A stretch of DNA of 33,292 nucleotides from Gammaproteobacteria bacterium (lineage in GTDB: Bacteria > Pseudomonadota > Gammaproteobacteria > Methylococcales > Methylococcaceae). Of the stretch, positions 7,903 through 16,081 are shown piece by piece. The translations under genes and the position numbers were made by a program. Each line of letters begins with the position of its first letter. Position 1 is the first letter of the stretch. The stretch lies in contig RFVA01000026.1 in assembly GCA_009922685.1 (NCBI GenBank), positions 1 through 33,292 of the forward strand, written 5' to 3'. The notes beneath the pieces are model-generated. The model was given only the letters and a program-made list of their open reading frames with translations, had not been told where the DNA came from and made no database searches.

Positions 7903-9576
7903 TCAGTGAATACTTCTTGCGTTCGTGAATGCCTCAAAAAGATTTCGCGAGGCCGCGTCCCGATAGGCGAGCGGCTTGAGATTAAATCGCTTTTCGAGGG
8001 TCGCAAGAATCGATGTCGTGTCATAAAGTGTCGAGTCGACCCCCGCGTCAACAGGCAGTAAAGGTGAAATGATAAATGCTCCAACACGTGAGCCTGGCCC
8101 CCAGGCATCATAGGGCCCTTTCATGTTAAGGGCGCTTGGGGGGGCTACGTGGTCATATTCCCCGCCATTTTCATCGTATGCAATGATGATCATCGTATCT
8201 GGAGCGCAGGCACTGGATTCAATCTTCCTTACGAGGTCCGTCAGTTGTTGATTCCCAATATGATCCGGTCCCGCCTGTGAGTGCTCCGTGCTAGTAAGAA
8301 GAAACTTGTAGAAATTGACTTTTTTGATTTGGCAAGTTGCCGCGGATTGATCAATCAGATTTCTGAACTCCGCAGAATCCCGAAGATGTGCAATCCGGTT
8401 CTTTTTTCCGGCATCGGTCTTTTGGTCAAACGCCTTATAATAGTTGAAGGGTTGATGATGGAATTGAAATCGAAAGTGAGGACAGTGGATCTTCTCTCTT
8501 TCGGTGCACCACTTTCCTGTCCACCCCGGCGCACCAACATCACCGTTTGCATTCGACCATCCTTGACTATACCAAGCCCAGTCAACCCCCGCCTCAGTCA
8601 TCCTGTCTCCGATCGTTGGGTTATCCAATAAGGGCAGGCGATCTTCAGCAAGGGCTCCAGATTTAAAAGGCTGTTGATTGGGTTGTATGGTATTAATCAC
8701 GAAGTCGCCACATGTTCCATCGGCCAAAAAAATGGCGGGGGTGGGCCCTCTTGATGAGGGTGGATTGCAGGAAACGGTCAGATCATCGTATACAAGCGGG
8801 TACCTCGCGGGGGTTTTGTACAAAGGCGCCGCTTTACCTCCACTGATGCTCATACCGTTTTCATCCACCACGGAATGATGATCGTGTAATTGCCCATCGT
8901 TACGCGCATGCGGCCATTTGGGCGTTGTCGCAGCAATGAGCCACTGATGATTAAGAAAAGATCCACCAAATGCCCCCATGAAAAAATTATCCAAAATGAC
9001 ATATCGAACGTTTTGCAGACCTTCATGTAAGTACTTGTAAAGCGGTAGGGTGCTGGTGTCACTGTAGTAAACAGCCAGGCCCATTCTTCTACTGGCCACG
9101 ACAAAACGATCATTTTTCCCATCATGGATCTGATATCGGTTTTCATAAAAGGTGTGTGTCAACCCTGCCGAGGGAAAACGACAATCAAGCTGCCCGGCAC
9201 ATTTTGGCCAATAGGGGTCAATGAGGAATGATTGATTAGGAAACGCACTTTTGATGCCATGAGTGGCATCAATGCAAGCGGCGTGCAGCGGCGGTGACGC
9301 CAGATCTGGTTGGTTCTGAGGCAGACATTGGTAGGGTTGACCCTGTTGATCCACCTGTGGAACGTAGGTGCCGTTAATCCCATTCACGCCCTCCCATCCA
9401 CCATAACGGCTATCAAAACTATGATTTTCTTGATAGATGATGACCACATGACGAATGTTATTCATATCGAACGACGCGCCGGATGCTGAAATCGGCGACA
9501 TGACCATGAGGAAAAGGCTTATCCACAGACAGAATAGGACTCTGAACTGAGCGCTTTCTAAGTTATTGTTCTGCAT
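7903..9576 (-). CDS. Secreted phosphoesterase, acid phosphatase/phospholipase C family
   Basis: The 557-residue protein has an N-terminal signal peptide (hydrophobic stretch VLFCLWISLFLMVM, then a small-residue region ending about ISASGAS) and a phosphoesterase-family domain (the family of bacterial phospholipase C and acid phosphatase AcpA). Diagnostic stretches are VVIIYQENHSFDSRYGG near the mature N-terminus, FLNHQWLIAA in the middle, and IIIAYDENGGEYDHVAPP, GPGSRVGAFIISP and YDTTSILATLEKRFNL towards the end. It should hydrolyse phosphomonoesters or phospholipid head groups outside the inner membrane; substrate cannot be told. I use the ATG at 9576 (GAGGG 9 bases upstream) in preference to the adjoining GTG at 9579. 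It is transcribed away from the esterase gene at 9787, with about 210 bases between. The DNA here looks more A/T-rich than the flanking genes, suggesting separate acquisition. Confidence 0.88.
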   Translation of the reverse strand: MQNNNLESAQFRVLFCLWISLFLMVMSPISASGASFDMNNIRHVVIIYQENHSFDSRYGGWEGVNGINGTYVPQVDQQGQPYQCLPQNQPDLASPPLHAACIDATHGIKSAFPNQSFLIDPYWPKCAGQLDCRFPSAGLTHTFYENRYQIHDGKNDRFVVASRRMGLAVYYSDTSTLPLYKYLHEGLQNVRYVILDNFFMGAFGGSFLNHQWLIAATTPKWPHARNDGQLHDHHSVVDENGMSISGGKAAPLYKTPARYPLVYDDLTVSCNPPSSRGPTPAIFLADGTCGDFVINTIQPNQQPFKSGALAEDRLPLLDNPTIGDRMTEAGVDWAWYSQGWSNANGDVGAPGWTGKWCTEREKIHCPHFRFQFHHQPFNYYKAFDQKTDAGKKNRIAHLRDSAEFRNLIDQSAATCQIKKVNFYKFLLTSTEHSQAGPDHIGNQQLTDLVRKIESSACAPDTMIIIAYDENGGEYDHVAPPSALNMKGPYDAWGPGSRVGAFIISPLLPVDAGVDSTLYDTTSILATLEKRFNLKPLAYRDAASRNLFEAFTNARSIH

Positions 9577-9786
9577 CACTCTTTTCCCTCAGTTGCTCAC
9601 ATTCTTTTATGGCCTCTTGGCGGGAGGGCCCAGGTAAAGTCCCATGGTAATCTTGTGCGCATCGACGGCACCAGCGGAAATGTCTCCATGCGAATGACGC
9701 TAAACCCTGAGGGTCAGCATCCGCCCTTACAGTCCTTTGACACCTTCAACTCAAGCTTTCCTTTGAATCAAAGGGTTAGGTTATGG

Positions 9787-10821
9787 ATGACGTGGGTTCT
9801 GCTCTCTGTCTTGCTCTTTTTGTCCGCCTGCGCACCGACTCATTCGATCTCGGCCCCATCTTGTAAACAGCCTATCAATCAAAAACTGAATCCGTCGACC
9901 ATTCGTGTTGAAGGCAACCTTCGCAACTTCATCGTGGCAGGGTGCGCCGACCTCCTAAATCCCAAAGGTCTCCCCCTCATTCTTGCGTTCCATGGCGGAG
10001 GACAGGAACTCCACAACGCAAGGGGGACAGGTTTTATCGACTATACCAACCTTGCATCAGCCCCAGCAGTTGTTATCTTTCCTGAAGGCAATCCCAGTCG
10101 AAACGGCCACAGCTGGATCAATGCCTTTCCCTGGATGAAGTCGAATCCTTTCGATGATTTTGCCTTGATTGAACAGCTTTTGGTGGACATACAGCGAAGG
10201 AAAGATATCCCCCCCATCAACCTTGAACGCATCTTTGCCCTTGGAAAATCCGATGGTGCTGGGTTTGCAATGTCCCTCGCCTGCAAACCCCTTAAGTCTT
10301 ATCATTTAGCGGGGCTTGCGTTGGTTTCCGGCGCCTATTTTGGCATCGGTTCGGCATCTTCATGGGGAGCATCGAGCGATAAGATCTGTCTGCCGATCGA
10401 TCCTACGCCGATCCTCATGATCCATGGCACAGCCGACTCGGTGATGCCTTTCAATGGGCAGCATTTTTTAAATCCAAAGGCCCTAGCCCATAGCCATGGA
10501 TATTGGTCACAGATCGATCCTGAAGTGCAGGGTGAATCCAGCAATACCTATACGGCGGATATTCCTCTCTATGCCGAGGCCATCGCGCGGGACACAGAAG
10601 GTTGTCGGGACGCTCAGGTTCAGCCCATTCATCGCGCAAGCCTTGAGACCACCTGGACCGGTTGCAAGGCGCCGTTCCGAACGATTTGGGTTAAAGGCGG
10701 GAATCATGTCTGGGAAGGCCATAGGAACAGTGGACCTGAATCCGGCACCACCCCCAACATGGATTTCGATGCAACAGCAGAAATCCTCGAATATTTTGGG
10801 GTCTATCCTTCGAATTTTTAA
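9787..10821 (+). CDS. CE1/polyhydroxybutyrate-depolymerase-type esterase lipoprotein
   Basis: An alpha/beta-hydrolase of the secreted CE1 (feruloyl/acetyl-xylan esterase, LpqC, PHB depolymerase) type. A hydrophobic stretch ends in the lipobox LSAC, so it is probably a lipoprotein. Catalytic features are an oxyanion-hole segment LAFHGGG, the nucleophile in GKSDG, an Asp in HGTADSVMPFNG and a His in GGNHVWEGH. The likely role is to remove ester-linked groups from a polysaccharide or hydrolyse a polyester; context favours polysaccharide processing. The start is uncertain: the ATG at 9787 has a weak AGG upstream but gives an uncharged n-region; a TTG at 9763 would supply two Arg residues; ATG 9688 and GTG 9655 give much longer leaders. 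It converges on the porin gene. Confidence 0.8.
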   Translation: MTWVLLSVLLFLSACAPTHSISAPSCKQPINQKLNPSTIRVEGNLRNFIVAGCADLLNPKGLPLILAFHGGGQELHNARGTGFIDYTNLASAPAVVIFPEGNPSRNGHSWINAFPWMKSNPFDDFALIEQLLVDIQRRKDIPPINLERIFALGKSDGAGFAMSLACKPLKSYHLAGLALVSGAYFGIGSASSWGASSDKICLPIDPTPILMIHGTADSVMPFNGQHFLNPKALAHSHGYWSQIDPEVQGESSNTYTADIPLYAEAIARDTEGCRDAQVQPIHRASLETTWTGCKAPFRTIWVKGGNHVWEGHRNSGPESGTTPNMDFDATAEILEYFGVYPSNF

Positions 10822-10966
10822 ACAACGATACCGGTGCATTAACACCCTCATCATGAATTAATCACTTGCTTGAATCGGGAGGTCTGGTGGTCGCTTTCAT
10901 CCTCCCTAGGTTGACTCCCCACCTTTGAGAGTGATGAGCGTCCTTTGAAGCAAGCGACCCAAGCGT

Positions 10967-12421
10967 TCAGAATTCGAGATGGGCCCTTAGGCCATAGATG
11001 TTGACTGGGCCGCGATCGGCGTTGTAGGCAGGATTTGCGATGAACTGGTAATCGGCGCTAATCCAAACGGGATTAAACACGTTGTAGCTATAAAAAAGAT
11101 CGACGCCGTGTTCTGAGGCTTGCTTGATCGCACCGTCACCGATGAATCCGTCGATACCGCCCATCCCCAAATATTGCGCATGGGTTTTGGAGATCCACCC
11201 TTGGGAGTAACCAAATCCGACCAAGTCTCGTTGACGGCCCCAACGCTCCCCCTTGATTAAGGTTCCAAGGGACAGTGAGCGATCGGTCGAGGTGTAGGAG
11301 TAGACTTCGGTCCGGCCATCGTTGTACATCCCCCGAAGAAAGACGCCAATGTCCGAGGTGATCTGCTGCTCAAAGTTGATGCCGATGCCCATCTTGATGT
11401 TGGCTGTCCGCGCCCAACAAAGATCAGGGGCGCCACTGTTTTGAGAATCATAATTAAAGCTGGTACAGGTGGTCGCGTTATATTTTTGGGGATTTGAATC
11501 AAAGATCGCGATCGCATCTTTGAAGCTCCCCATATTTTCTCGATTCCTGAACCCGAGAATTCGAATGACACCCGGCTGATCAAACAGCTCGTGGTTATGC
11601 TCCACTTCAATCTGATCGCCATAGTACTGAAAGATATTCCAGTCCAAGGTCAGCTGGTTTGGGTGATAAGGCGCGATGAATCGCCCCCATCGAAGGGCCC
11701 ACTCATCATGAAAATACTGCGCCGTGAGACCCCAGGTATAGCCACGAGCATCGGCTGCAAAGTCAAAGGCCGCGTAACTTAAAAAAGCCATATTGAGAAA
11801 CTGTCGCCGAAGGTCCCCAGAAAACCGGTTTTTATCGAAGACATCAAGGACACTGTAGTTGCCAGCGGTGAAGACCAACCGCTGGCTTTTCTCAGTGGTC
11901 CCAAGCTGAAGAGGGTCGGATTCGATGAAGACATCGCTCCCTCCAAACCCAAAACTCTGCTTGTAATAAACCCTGGACAAATAGACCGCGGGAAGTTCCT
12001 GGCCATTCTTTTGAAGCTCAAAGTTCTGGATCACGCTCCCCAAACCTTTGAGGTTCGAGAGGGGCCGCTCGGAAATAATTTCAGGCGCGGCATAGACTTC
12101 TCCTCCATCCCAAAGCTTGACCCCCACATAAGCACTGGCGGTCCCCGTAAAGGTCGTCTCATGATTCGGCAACAGGGAATTGGGGCTACCATTCAAGTTG
12201 GTATAAAGCGCGTGGAACGGCGGCTTCCACTGATAAATGTAGGTGGCCTGACCATAGGCATTCCAAGATTCATCGACAAGATCATGAAGCCCCTCGCTCG
12301 AGAGAAGGTTCATGATGTCAAATTCATCTTCCTCACGGCCATCCGGCTCTGCAGACTCTGCCATGAGCTTCAAAGATGATAAGAGGGATAAGACTAGAAA
12401 GAGCGTTCTAATCCATTTCAC
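10967..12421 (-). CDS. OprB-like carbohydrate-selective porin
   Basis: A 484-residue exported protein with a signal peptide (MKWIRTLFLVLSLLSSLKLMA, cleavage about residue 21 to 23) and a mature part made of alternating, aromatic-rich strands typical of an outer-membrane beta barrel, ending in the C-terminal Phe signature (GLRAHLEF). The opening WNAYGQATYIYQW and the GVKLWDGGEVYAAPEI segment are typical of the OprB carbohydrate-porin family. Such porins let sugars or oligosaccharides cross the outer membrane. Two Cys residues in the middle (TTCTSFNY and DLCWAR) may form a surface-loop disulphide. The start is a GTG at 12421 with no good ribosome-binding site. The gene is divergent from the wcaJ-like gene with 202 bases between, and convergent with the esterase. 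Its position suggests uptake of products released by the neighbouring glycanase or esterase; that is inference. Confidence 0.85.
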   Translation of the reverse strand: MKWIRTLFLVLSLLSSLKLMAESAEPDGREEDEFDIMNLLSSEGLHDLVDESWNAYGQATYIYQWKPPFHALYTNLNGSPNSLLPNHETTFTGTASAYVGVKLWDGGEVYAAPEIISERPLSNLKGLGSVIQNFELQKNGQELPAVYLSRVYYKQSFGFGGSDVFIESDPLQLGTTEKSQRLVFTAGNYSVLDVFDKNRFSGDLRRQFLNMAFLSYAAFDFAADARGYTWGLTAQYFHDEWALRWGRFIAPYHPNQLTLDWNIFQYYGDQIEVEHNHELFDQPGVIRILGFRNRENMGSFKDAIAIFDSNPQKYNATTCTSFNYDSQNSGAPDLCWARTANIKMGIGINFEQQITSDIGVFLRGMYNDGRTEVYSYTSTDRSLSLGTLIKGERWGRQRDLVGFGYSQGWISKTHAQYLGMGGIDGFIGDGAIKQASEHGVDLFYSYNVFNPVWISADYQFIANPAYNADRGPVNIYGLRAHLEF

Positions 12422-12568
12422 GAGCGATGAGGAGGGGGTGGCTTGGTAGGATCAGATAACGCTTTGAAGGGCAGAGAATACTGACCGCCGATCGCCTTGA
12501 CAATAAGGCTTTTCGTTGGCCTCTGCCCTGTCATCACAAATGGATGGCGCTGCCCCACAAAATACAAC

Positions 12569-12592
12569 ATGATGGTGACACGAAACCATGAT
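12569..12592. promoter_or_regulatory. Imperfect inverted repeat upstream of the polysaccharide operon
   Basis: ATGATGGT and ACCATGAT flank an 8-base spacer, pairing at 7 of 8 positions, about 30 bases upstream of the first plus-strand polysaccharide gene. It lies in the 202-base divergent region between that gene and the porin gene. It could be an operator for either gene. A TTGACA at 12497-12502 lies further upstream but has no matching -10 box. Only the symmetry is seen; function is a guess. Confidence 0.22.
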
Positions 12593-12623
12593 CACTGCGC
12601 TCAGTTAAGAACAAAAACACCTC

Positions 12624-13982
12624 GTGCCCCTATTCATTCATCTCCTCATCGGCCTCTTAGCGGCAAGTCTCGCCTATGCCCTTTGGGGGGGGGCTTTTTC
12701 TTTCCTAGCCCTCCCCTACCTTGCCGTGACAGGCGCTCACCTCGCATTCATGGCGTTTTTCTTTCAACTCAAAACCAAGCCCTTTGAATCTCAACTTAAA
12801 AAACGCGTTCAACGCTTACTGACCCTATGGGGCAATGCCCTCATAGCAACCGCCGCTCTCCTTTACCTCACGGGGGCAAGCCAAATGATCAGCCCAATCT
12901 GGTTGATGGGCTGGTTCACTCTGAGCGTCATCGGCTGCAGTCTCGTGGACTTCGGTTTTTACACGGGGAGGCGACAATCAGCGCTTTCCGCCTGTCGCAT
13001 CGCCATCGTGGGTTCAGGCCCTGAAGCCCAGAGACTGATCGATCATCTATCAAACGCCAGAGGGGGTCACTACCAGATCCTCGGGATCTTCGATGACCGG
13101 CGAACCGAGCGCGATAGAGAAGATCATGACGCTTCAAAACCTCACCCCAACGTTCTTGGGAATACAGAGGATCTGATTGCATTCAGTCAGAGCACCCCCC
13201 TTGATCGCATCATCATCGCGCTACCGATTCGAAGTGATTCAAGGATTCATGAGCTTATTCAAAGAATGAGAGTGATCCCCATTCAAATTGATATTTATCT
13301 CAGCCCTTTTAATAACGCGCATCATGATCTGGCCTACGAGCAACTCGGGAGGGCCGCCATGCTCCGAGTGGTTAGAACCCCCATCGGACCTTGGAGCTTG
13401 GTCGTCAAGCGGATGATGGACCTGGTGCTGACCAGCCTCGCGCTCCCTTTTCTTGCCTTACTCTGCATCCCGATCGCTTTGGCCATCAAAATGGAGAGTA
13501 AAGGCCCTCTTCTATACCACCAAATCCGCGGCGGCTACCAATCCCAGCGCTTTCGGCTTTATAAGTTTAGGACGATGTTCCATAGTGATGAGGCCGGCAA
13601 GATGGTTCAGGTCATCGCCAACGATCCTCGCATCACCCGTGTTGGAAAAATCCTTCGACGATTCAGCCTTGATGAATTACCGCAACTTTTTAACGTCTTT
13701 ATCGGGGATTTGTCCTTAGTCGGGCCAAGACCACACGCCAGTGAAATGGATGAGGAATACGTCCAAAAGCTGGACCAATACATTGCACGCTATCGGGTCA
13801 AACCGGGGCTAACGGGTTGGGCTCAGATCCATGGCCTTCGAGGCATCACCGACACCAAAGAAAAAATGAGTAAACGACTCCGCTATGACCTTTATTACAT
13901 TGATCACTGGTCCTTGGGACTTGATCTTATGATCCTTTTGAGGACGTTTCGTATCGTGATGAATGGCAGGAATGCAATGTGA
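12624..13982 (+). CDS. Undecaprenyl-phosphate sugar phosphotransferase (WcaJ-type initiating enzyme)
   Basis: This enzyme starts the polysaccharide repeat unit by moving a sugar 1-phosphate, usually glucose, from a nucleotide sugar onto undecaprenyl phosphate at the inner membrane. N-terminal hydrophobic segments (four in the first 115 residues) are followed by a CoA-binding/Rossmann-like domain (IAIVGSGPEAQRLIDHL), a reentrant hydrophobic segment after VVKRMMDL, and the bacterial sugar transferase domain: YKFRTM, RRFSLDELPQLFNVFIGDLSLVGPRP (catalytic Asp-Glu) and YRVKPGLTGWAQIHGLRG. The length of 452 residues is near the usual 460 to 470. The start is GTG at 12624 with a weak ribosome-binding site. 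It is the first gene of the plus-strand polysaccharide operon and overlaps the GH5 gene by four bases. Confidence 0.92.
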   Translation: MPLFIHLLIGLLAASLAYALWGGAFSFLALPYLAVTGAHLAFMAFFFQLKTKPFESQLKKRVQRLLTLWGNALIATAALLYLTGASQMISPIWLMGWFTLSVIGCSLVDFGFYTGRRQSALSACRIAIVGSGPEAQRLIDHLSNARGGHYQILGIFDDRRTERDREDHDASKPHPNVLGNTEDLIAFSQSTPLDRIIIALPIRSDSRIHELIQRMRVIPIQIDIYLSPFNNAHHDLAYEQLGRAAMLRVVRTPIGPWSLVVKRMMDLVLTSLALPFLALLCIPIALAIKMESKGPLLYHQIRGGYQSQRFRLYKFRTMFHSDEAGKMVQVIANDPRITRVGKILRRFSLDELPQLFNVFIGDLSLVGPRPHASEMDEEYVQKLDQYIARYRVKPGLTGWAQIHGLRGITDTKEKMSKRLRYDLYYIDHWSLGLDLMILLRTFRIVMNGRNAM

Positions 13983-15241
13983 ACATCTCCCCTTCCGCTC
14001 CTTCTATAACCCCTCCCCTAAAAAAACCTGACGCCTCGCGCTTCATTCGTGGATGCCTCTTTCCCCTGATCGCTGCACTTTCAACCAATCCCCTTTGGGC
14101 ACAAACTCCGCCGCTCTTGAAAGGGGTCAATTTGAGCCATTGGCTCACCTATGAAGGCCGCCAACCCATCAGCCAAAGAGACATGAATATGATCAAAGCC
14201 CATGGCTTTGATCATATTCGGATCCCTTTTAACCCTCACAATCTTGGCTGGACGCTCGATCGCGCCAAAGACCTGAAGCCTCTCCCCTTTGAGCGATTGG
14301 ATGCGGCCATTCGACTTGGAATTGAGGCCGGGCTGAACGTCATCATCGACTTTCACCCCGAAGAAGCGCTGAAGCAGCAGATTGAAGAGGATCCCACCGT
14401 CCGCAGGAATTTCATTGCGGCTTGGAGCCAGATAGCGAGACATTATGCGACTTGGCCAGAGCAGCGCCTGGCCTTTGAACCCTTGAATGAACCCCAATTC
14501 TGGGGATCCGATAACCCAGAAGGCTGGATCTCACTGCGCGCCGATATCCTTAAAAGCATCAGAAAGCAGGACTTAAAGCACCTGATTTTACTGTCAGGCT
14601 TTCATGGCGGTGGAGTCGAAGGCCTCCTTCAAACACCTCCCTTAGAGGATCCCCTCATTCTCTACACCTTCCATTATTACGACCCTCAACTGCTGACGCA
14701 TCTCGGGGCCACTTGGGAACCCTACAGCAGCAATGTGAACAGCATGTTTTCGGGGCTTCGATACCCGAGCGACCAAAATAGGGATGAAAACATCCTTTTA
14801 AATGACAGTGGTCATAGCCATCGGTATCTGGTGAACCTCGCCATTCAGGACTATGAGGCCCAAAACTGGGGTTACGACCGCATTCTAAAAGATATCCAGC
14901 GGGTCTCCAGATGGGCGACAGATCACCGGGTTTCTGTGATCTGCAATGAATTTGGGATTGCGAGGTTCGCGGTTGAGCCAAAAACGCGTGCGGCCTGGCT
15001 CCATGACGTCAGCACCGCACTGGAGTCTCAAGCGATGGGATGGACCGTCTGGGACTATGCAGATGTCTTTGGCATCAGCGCCCTCCTAAAAGATCAACGA
15101 CTGACGGCCGATGGCGTTGAGATTCCAATCAATGGCAAGCCACCCTACCGAGCATTCATTGAAGAAGATCTTAGTGCTCTGATCAAACCGATAGCGTCAG
15201 TGAAAACTCCGGCACAAAAGTTTGAGCCTCAGGATCAATAA
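13979..15241 (+). CDS. GH5-family endoglucanase-like glycanase, exported
   Basis: A 420-residue glycoside hydrolase of family 5 (TIM barrel). After a cytoplasmic tail there is a signal sequence (RFIRGCLFPLIAALSTNPLWA), then the usual opening LKGVNLSHW, GFDHIRIPF, the acid/base Glu in FEPLNEPQFWG (Glu171), a FHYYDP segment and the nucleophile in ICNEFG (Glu324). It cuts beta-linked glucans or related polymers in the periplasm. Between a priming enzyme and export proteins, the likely role is trimming or length control of the exported polymer, comparable to the cellulase in cellulose-synthesis operons (which is usually GH8). The GTG start overlaps the previous stop (ATGTGA), with AGGA a few bases upstream. 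A perfect 16-bp inverted repeat lies inside the coding sequence at residues 70 to 81. Confidence 0.92.
   Translation: MNISPSAPSITPPLKKPDASRFIRGCLFPLIAALSTNPLWAQTPPLLKGVNLSHWLTYEGRQPISQRDMNMIKAHGFDHIRIPFNPHNLGWTLDRAKDLKPLPFERLDAAIRLGIEAGLNVIIDFHPEEALKQQIEEDPTVRRNFIAAWSQIARHYATWPEQRLAFEPLNEPQFWGSDNPEGWISLRADILKSIRKQDLKHLILLSGFHGGGVEGLLQTPPLEDPLILYTFHYYDPQLLTHLGATWEPYSSNVNSMFSGLRYPSDQNRDENILLNDSGHSHRYLVNLAIQDYEAQNWGYDRILKDIQRVSRWATDHRVSVICNEFGIARFAVEPKTRAAWLHDVSTALESQAMGWTVWDYADVFGISALLKDQRLTADGVEIPINGKPPYRAFIEEDLSALIKPIASVKTPAQKFEPQDQ
14185..14219. repeat. Perfect 16-bp inverted repeat with a 3-base loop inside the GH5 gene
   Basis: GAATATGATCAAAGCC (14185-14200) and GGCTTTGATCATATTC (14204-14219) are exact reverse complements around CAT. 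The DNA encodes MNMIKAHGFDHIR, including the conserved GFDHIR strand of GH5, so it is coding. Sixteen exact pairs around a three-base loop would be a very strong RNA hairpin or cruciform. No run of T follows on either strand, so it is not a classical terminator. Confidence 0.9.
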
Positions 15242-15272
15242 ACCATCGACAACCGAACAAAAGGGAGGCTTT

Positions 15273-15362
15273 ATGTTTAAATGGGTCGCCTGTCCTGACC
15301 ATGACATCGGCCTCGTGGCCGTCTCTCCTTCTTTTCATTTCCCATCTCTTCGCAGCCGCTAA
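15273..15362 (+). CDS. Possible small ORF between the GH5 and CpsD-like genes
   Basis: A strong GGGAGG precedes an ATG at 15273 and a 29-residue frame beginning MFKWVACPDHDIG and ending in TAA at 15362, eleven bases before the next gene. In another frame from 15301 there is a 46-residue ORF whose start (MTSASWPSLLLFISHLFAAA) looks like a signal peptide. A single frameshift would join the Lys-containing beginning to this hydrophobic stretch, so the pair may be a broken small exported-protein gene. It may instead simply supply the ribosome entry point for the CpsD-like gene, which has no good site of its own. No homologue is recognised. Confidence 0.3.
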   Translation: MFKWVACPDHDIGLVAVSPSFHFPSLRSR

Positions 15363-15373
15363 AAACGATCGAC

Positions 15374-16081
15374 ATGACCCCCCCATCAGCGACCCCTCAG
15401 AGCGCCGTTTCAAGAGAAGAAGCGATTACCCTTTTTAATCTCTTAAATCCAAGCCTCATCCTTGGGGAAGGCAAGATCATTGAATTCATTGCGGCTAAAA
15501 CGAGGGAAGGCACCTCAACGATCGCCCGTGCCCTCGCGCTGATCGCCATTGAATATAGCCCCCACCCCGTCTTGCTGATTGATTTTGGTGCCGGCCAAAA
15601 CAGTCAAACTCATTTTTTTAGCCAACCCGATCAAGAGGCTCGCTATGGAAAACTGAGGCCCTTCAACGATTGGCGGATTGACCCAGCGGCCCTCTCGCAT
15701 CCAACGCCAGGGATTCCCACACCCAACCTAACCCTCATGAAGGTCGGCGAATCTTCATTGATCCTCGCCACCGTTCAAACGCATTCGGGAGAAAACATTC
15801 ATCTTGGGGGTGCCCCCGCGTTCTGGACCGCCGCCAGAAAAGAAGCCGTATTAACCATTGTTGATGCACCCGATGCGGCCACCTCTTATACCGGAATCGC
15901 TATCAGTGCGAATATGGACGCCGTGGTCCTCGTTGTCGCGGCCGAAATGACCCGCTCACCCATTGTCCAGAACCTTGCAGATAAACTTCAGGGGCAAAAT
16001 GCCCCGATTGCAGGCATCACCTTCAATAAAAGAAAACTCTACATCCCTGATGGGGTTTATAAGTGGCTTGAGTTTTTATAA
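15374..16081 (+). CDS. CpsD/Wzc-C-like P-loop protein with degenerate Walker A (putative pseudokinase)
   Basis: The 235-residue protein has the layout of the cytoplasmic tyrosine-autokinase part of polysaccharide co-polymerases: EFIAAKTREGTSTIARALALIA in the P-loop position, VLLIDFGAG (Walker A'), LTIVDAPDA (Walker B-like) and VVLVVAAEMTRSP plus IAGITFNKR at the end. The Walker A lysine expected in GxGKST is replaced (GTST), and the C-terminus has only two Tyr residues rather than a Tyr cluster. It is therefore probably not an active tyrosine kinase, though such GTST variants occur in exopolysaccharide proteins. The Wzc-like membrane partner is encoded about 10 kb away on the other strand. 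Its TAA overlaps the next ATG by one base. Confidence 0.75.
   Translation: MTPPSATPQSAVSREEAITLFNLLNPSLILGEGKIIEFIAAKTREGTSTIARALALIAIEYSPHPVLLIDFGAGQNSQTHFFSQPDQEARYGKLRPFNDWRIDPAALSHPTPGIPTPNLTLMKVGESSLILATVQTHSGENIHLGGAPAFWTAARKEAVLTIVDAPDAATSYTGIAISANMDAVVLVVAAEMTRSPIVQNLADKLQGQNAPIAGITFNKRKLYIPDGVYKWLEFL

Noticed and set aside
7790-7910. A third-frame minus-strand reading through the gap before the PIN pseudogene (…AAPKMYGDSSLNIHTGK…)
   Set aside because: It looks protein-like but has no start of its own, overlaps the phosphoesterase end and matches no family I know.
10877-10906. GGGAGG and CCTCCC as a terminator between the convergent esterase and porin genes
   Set aside because: The loop is 18 bases long and no T tract follows on either strand, so an intrinsic terminator is not supported.
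12422-12623. JUMPstart/ops element or sigma-70 promoter for the plus-strand polysaccharide operon
   Set aside because: No GGCGGTAG core is present. TTGACA at 12497 has no -10 box at 16 to 18 bases.
12497-12787. Plus-strand ORF of 96 codons overlapping the start of the wcaJ-like gene
   Set aside because: It is a shadow frame with low-complexity Pro/Arg content; the wcaJ-like frame carries all the family motifs.
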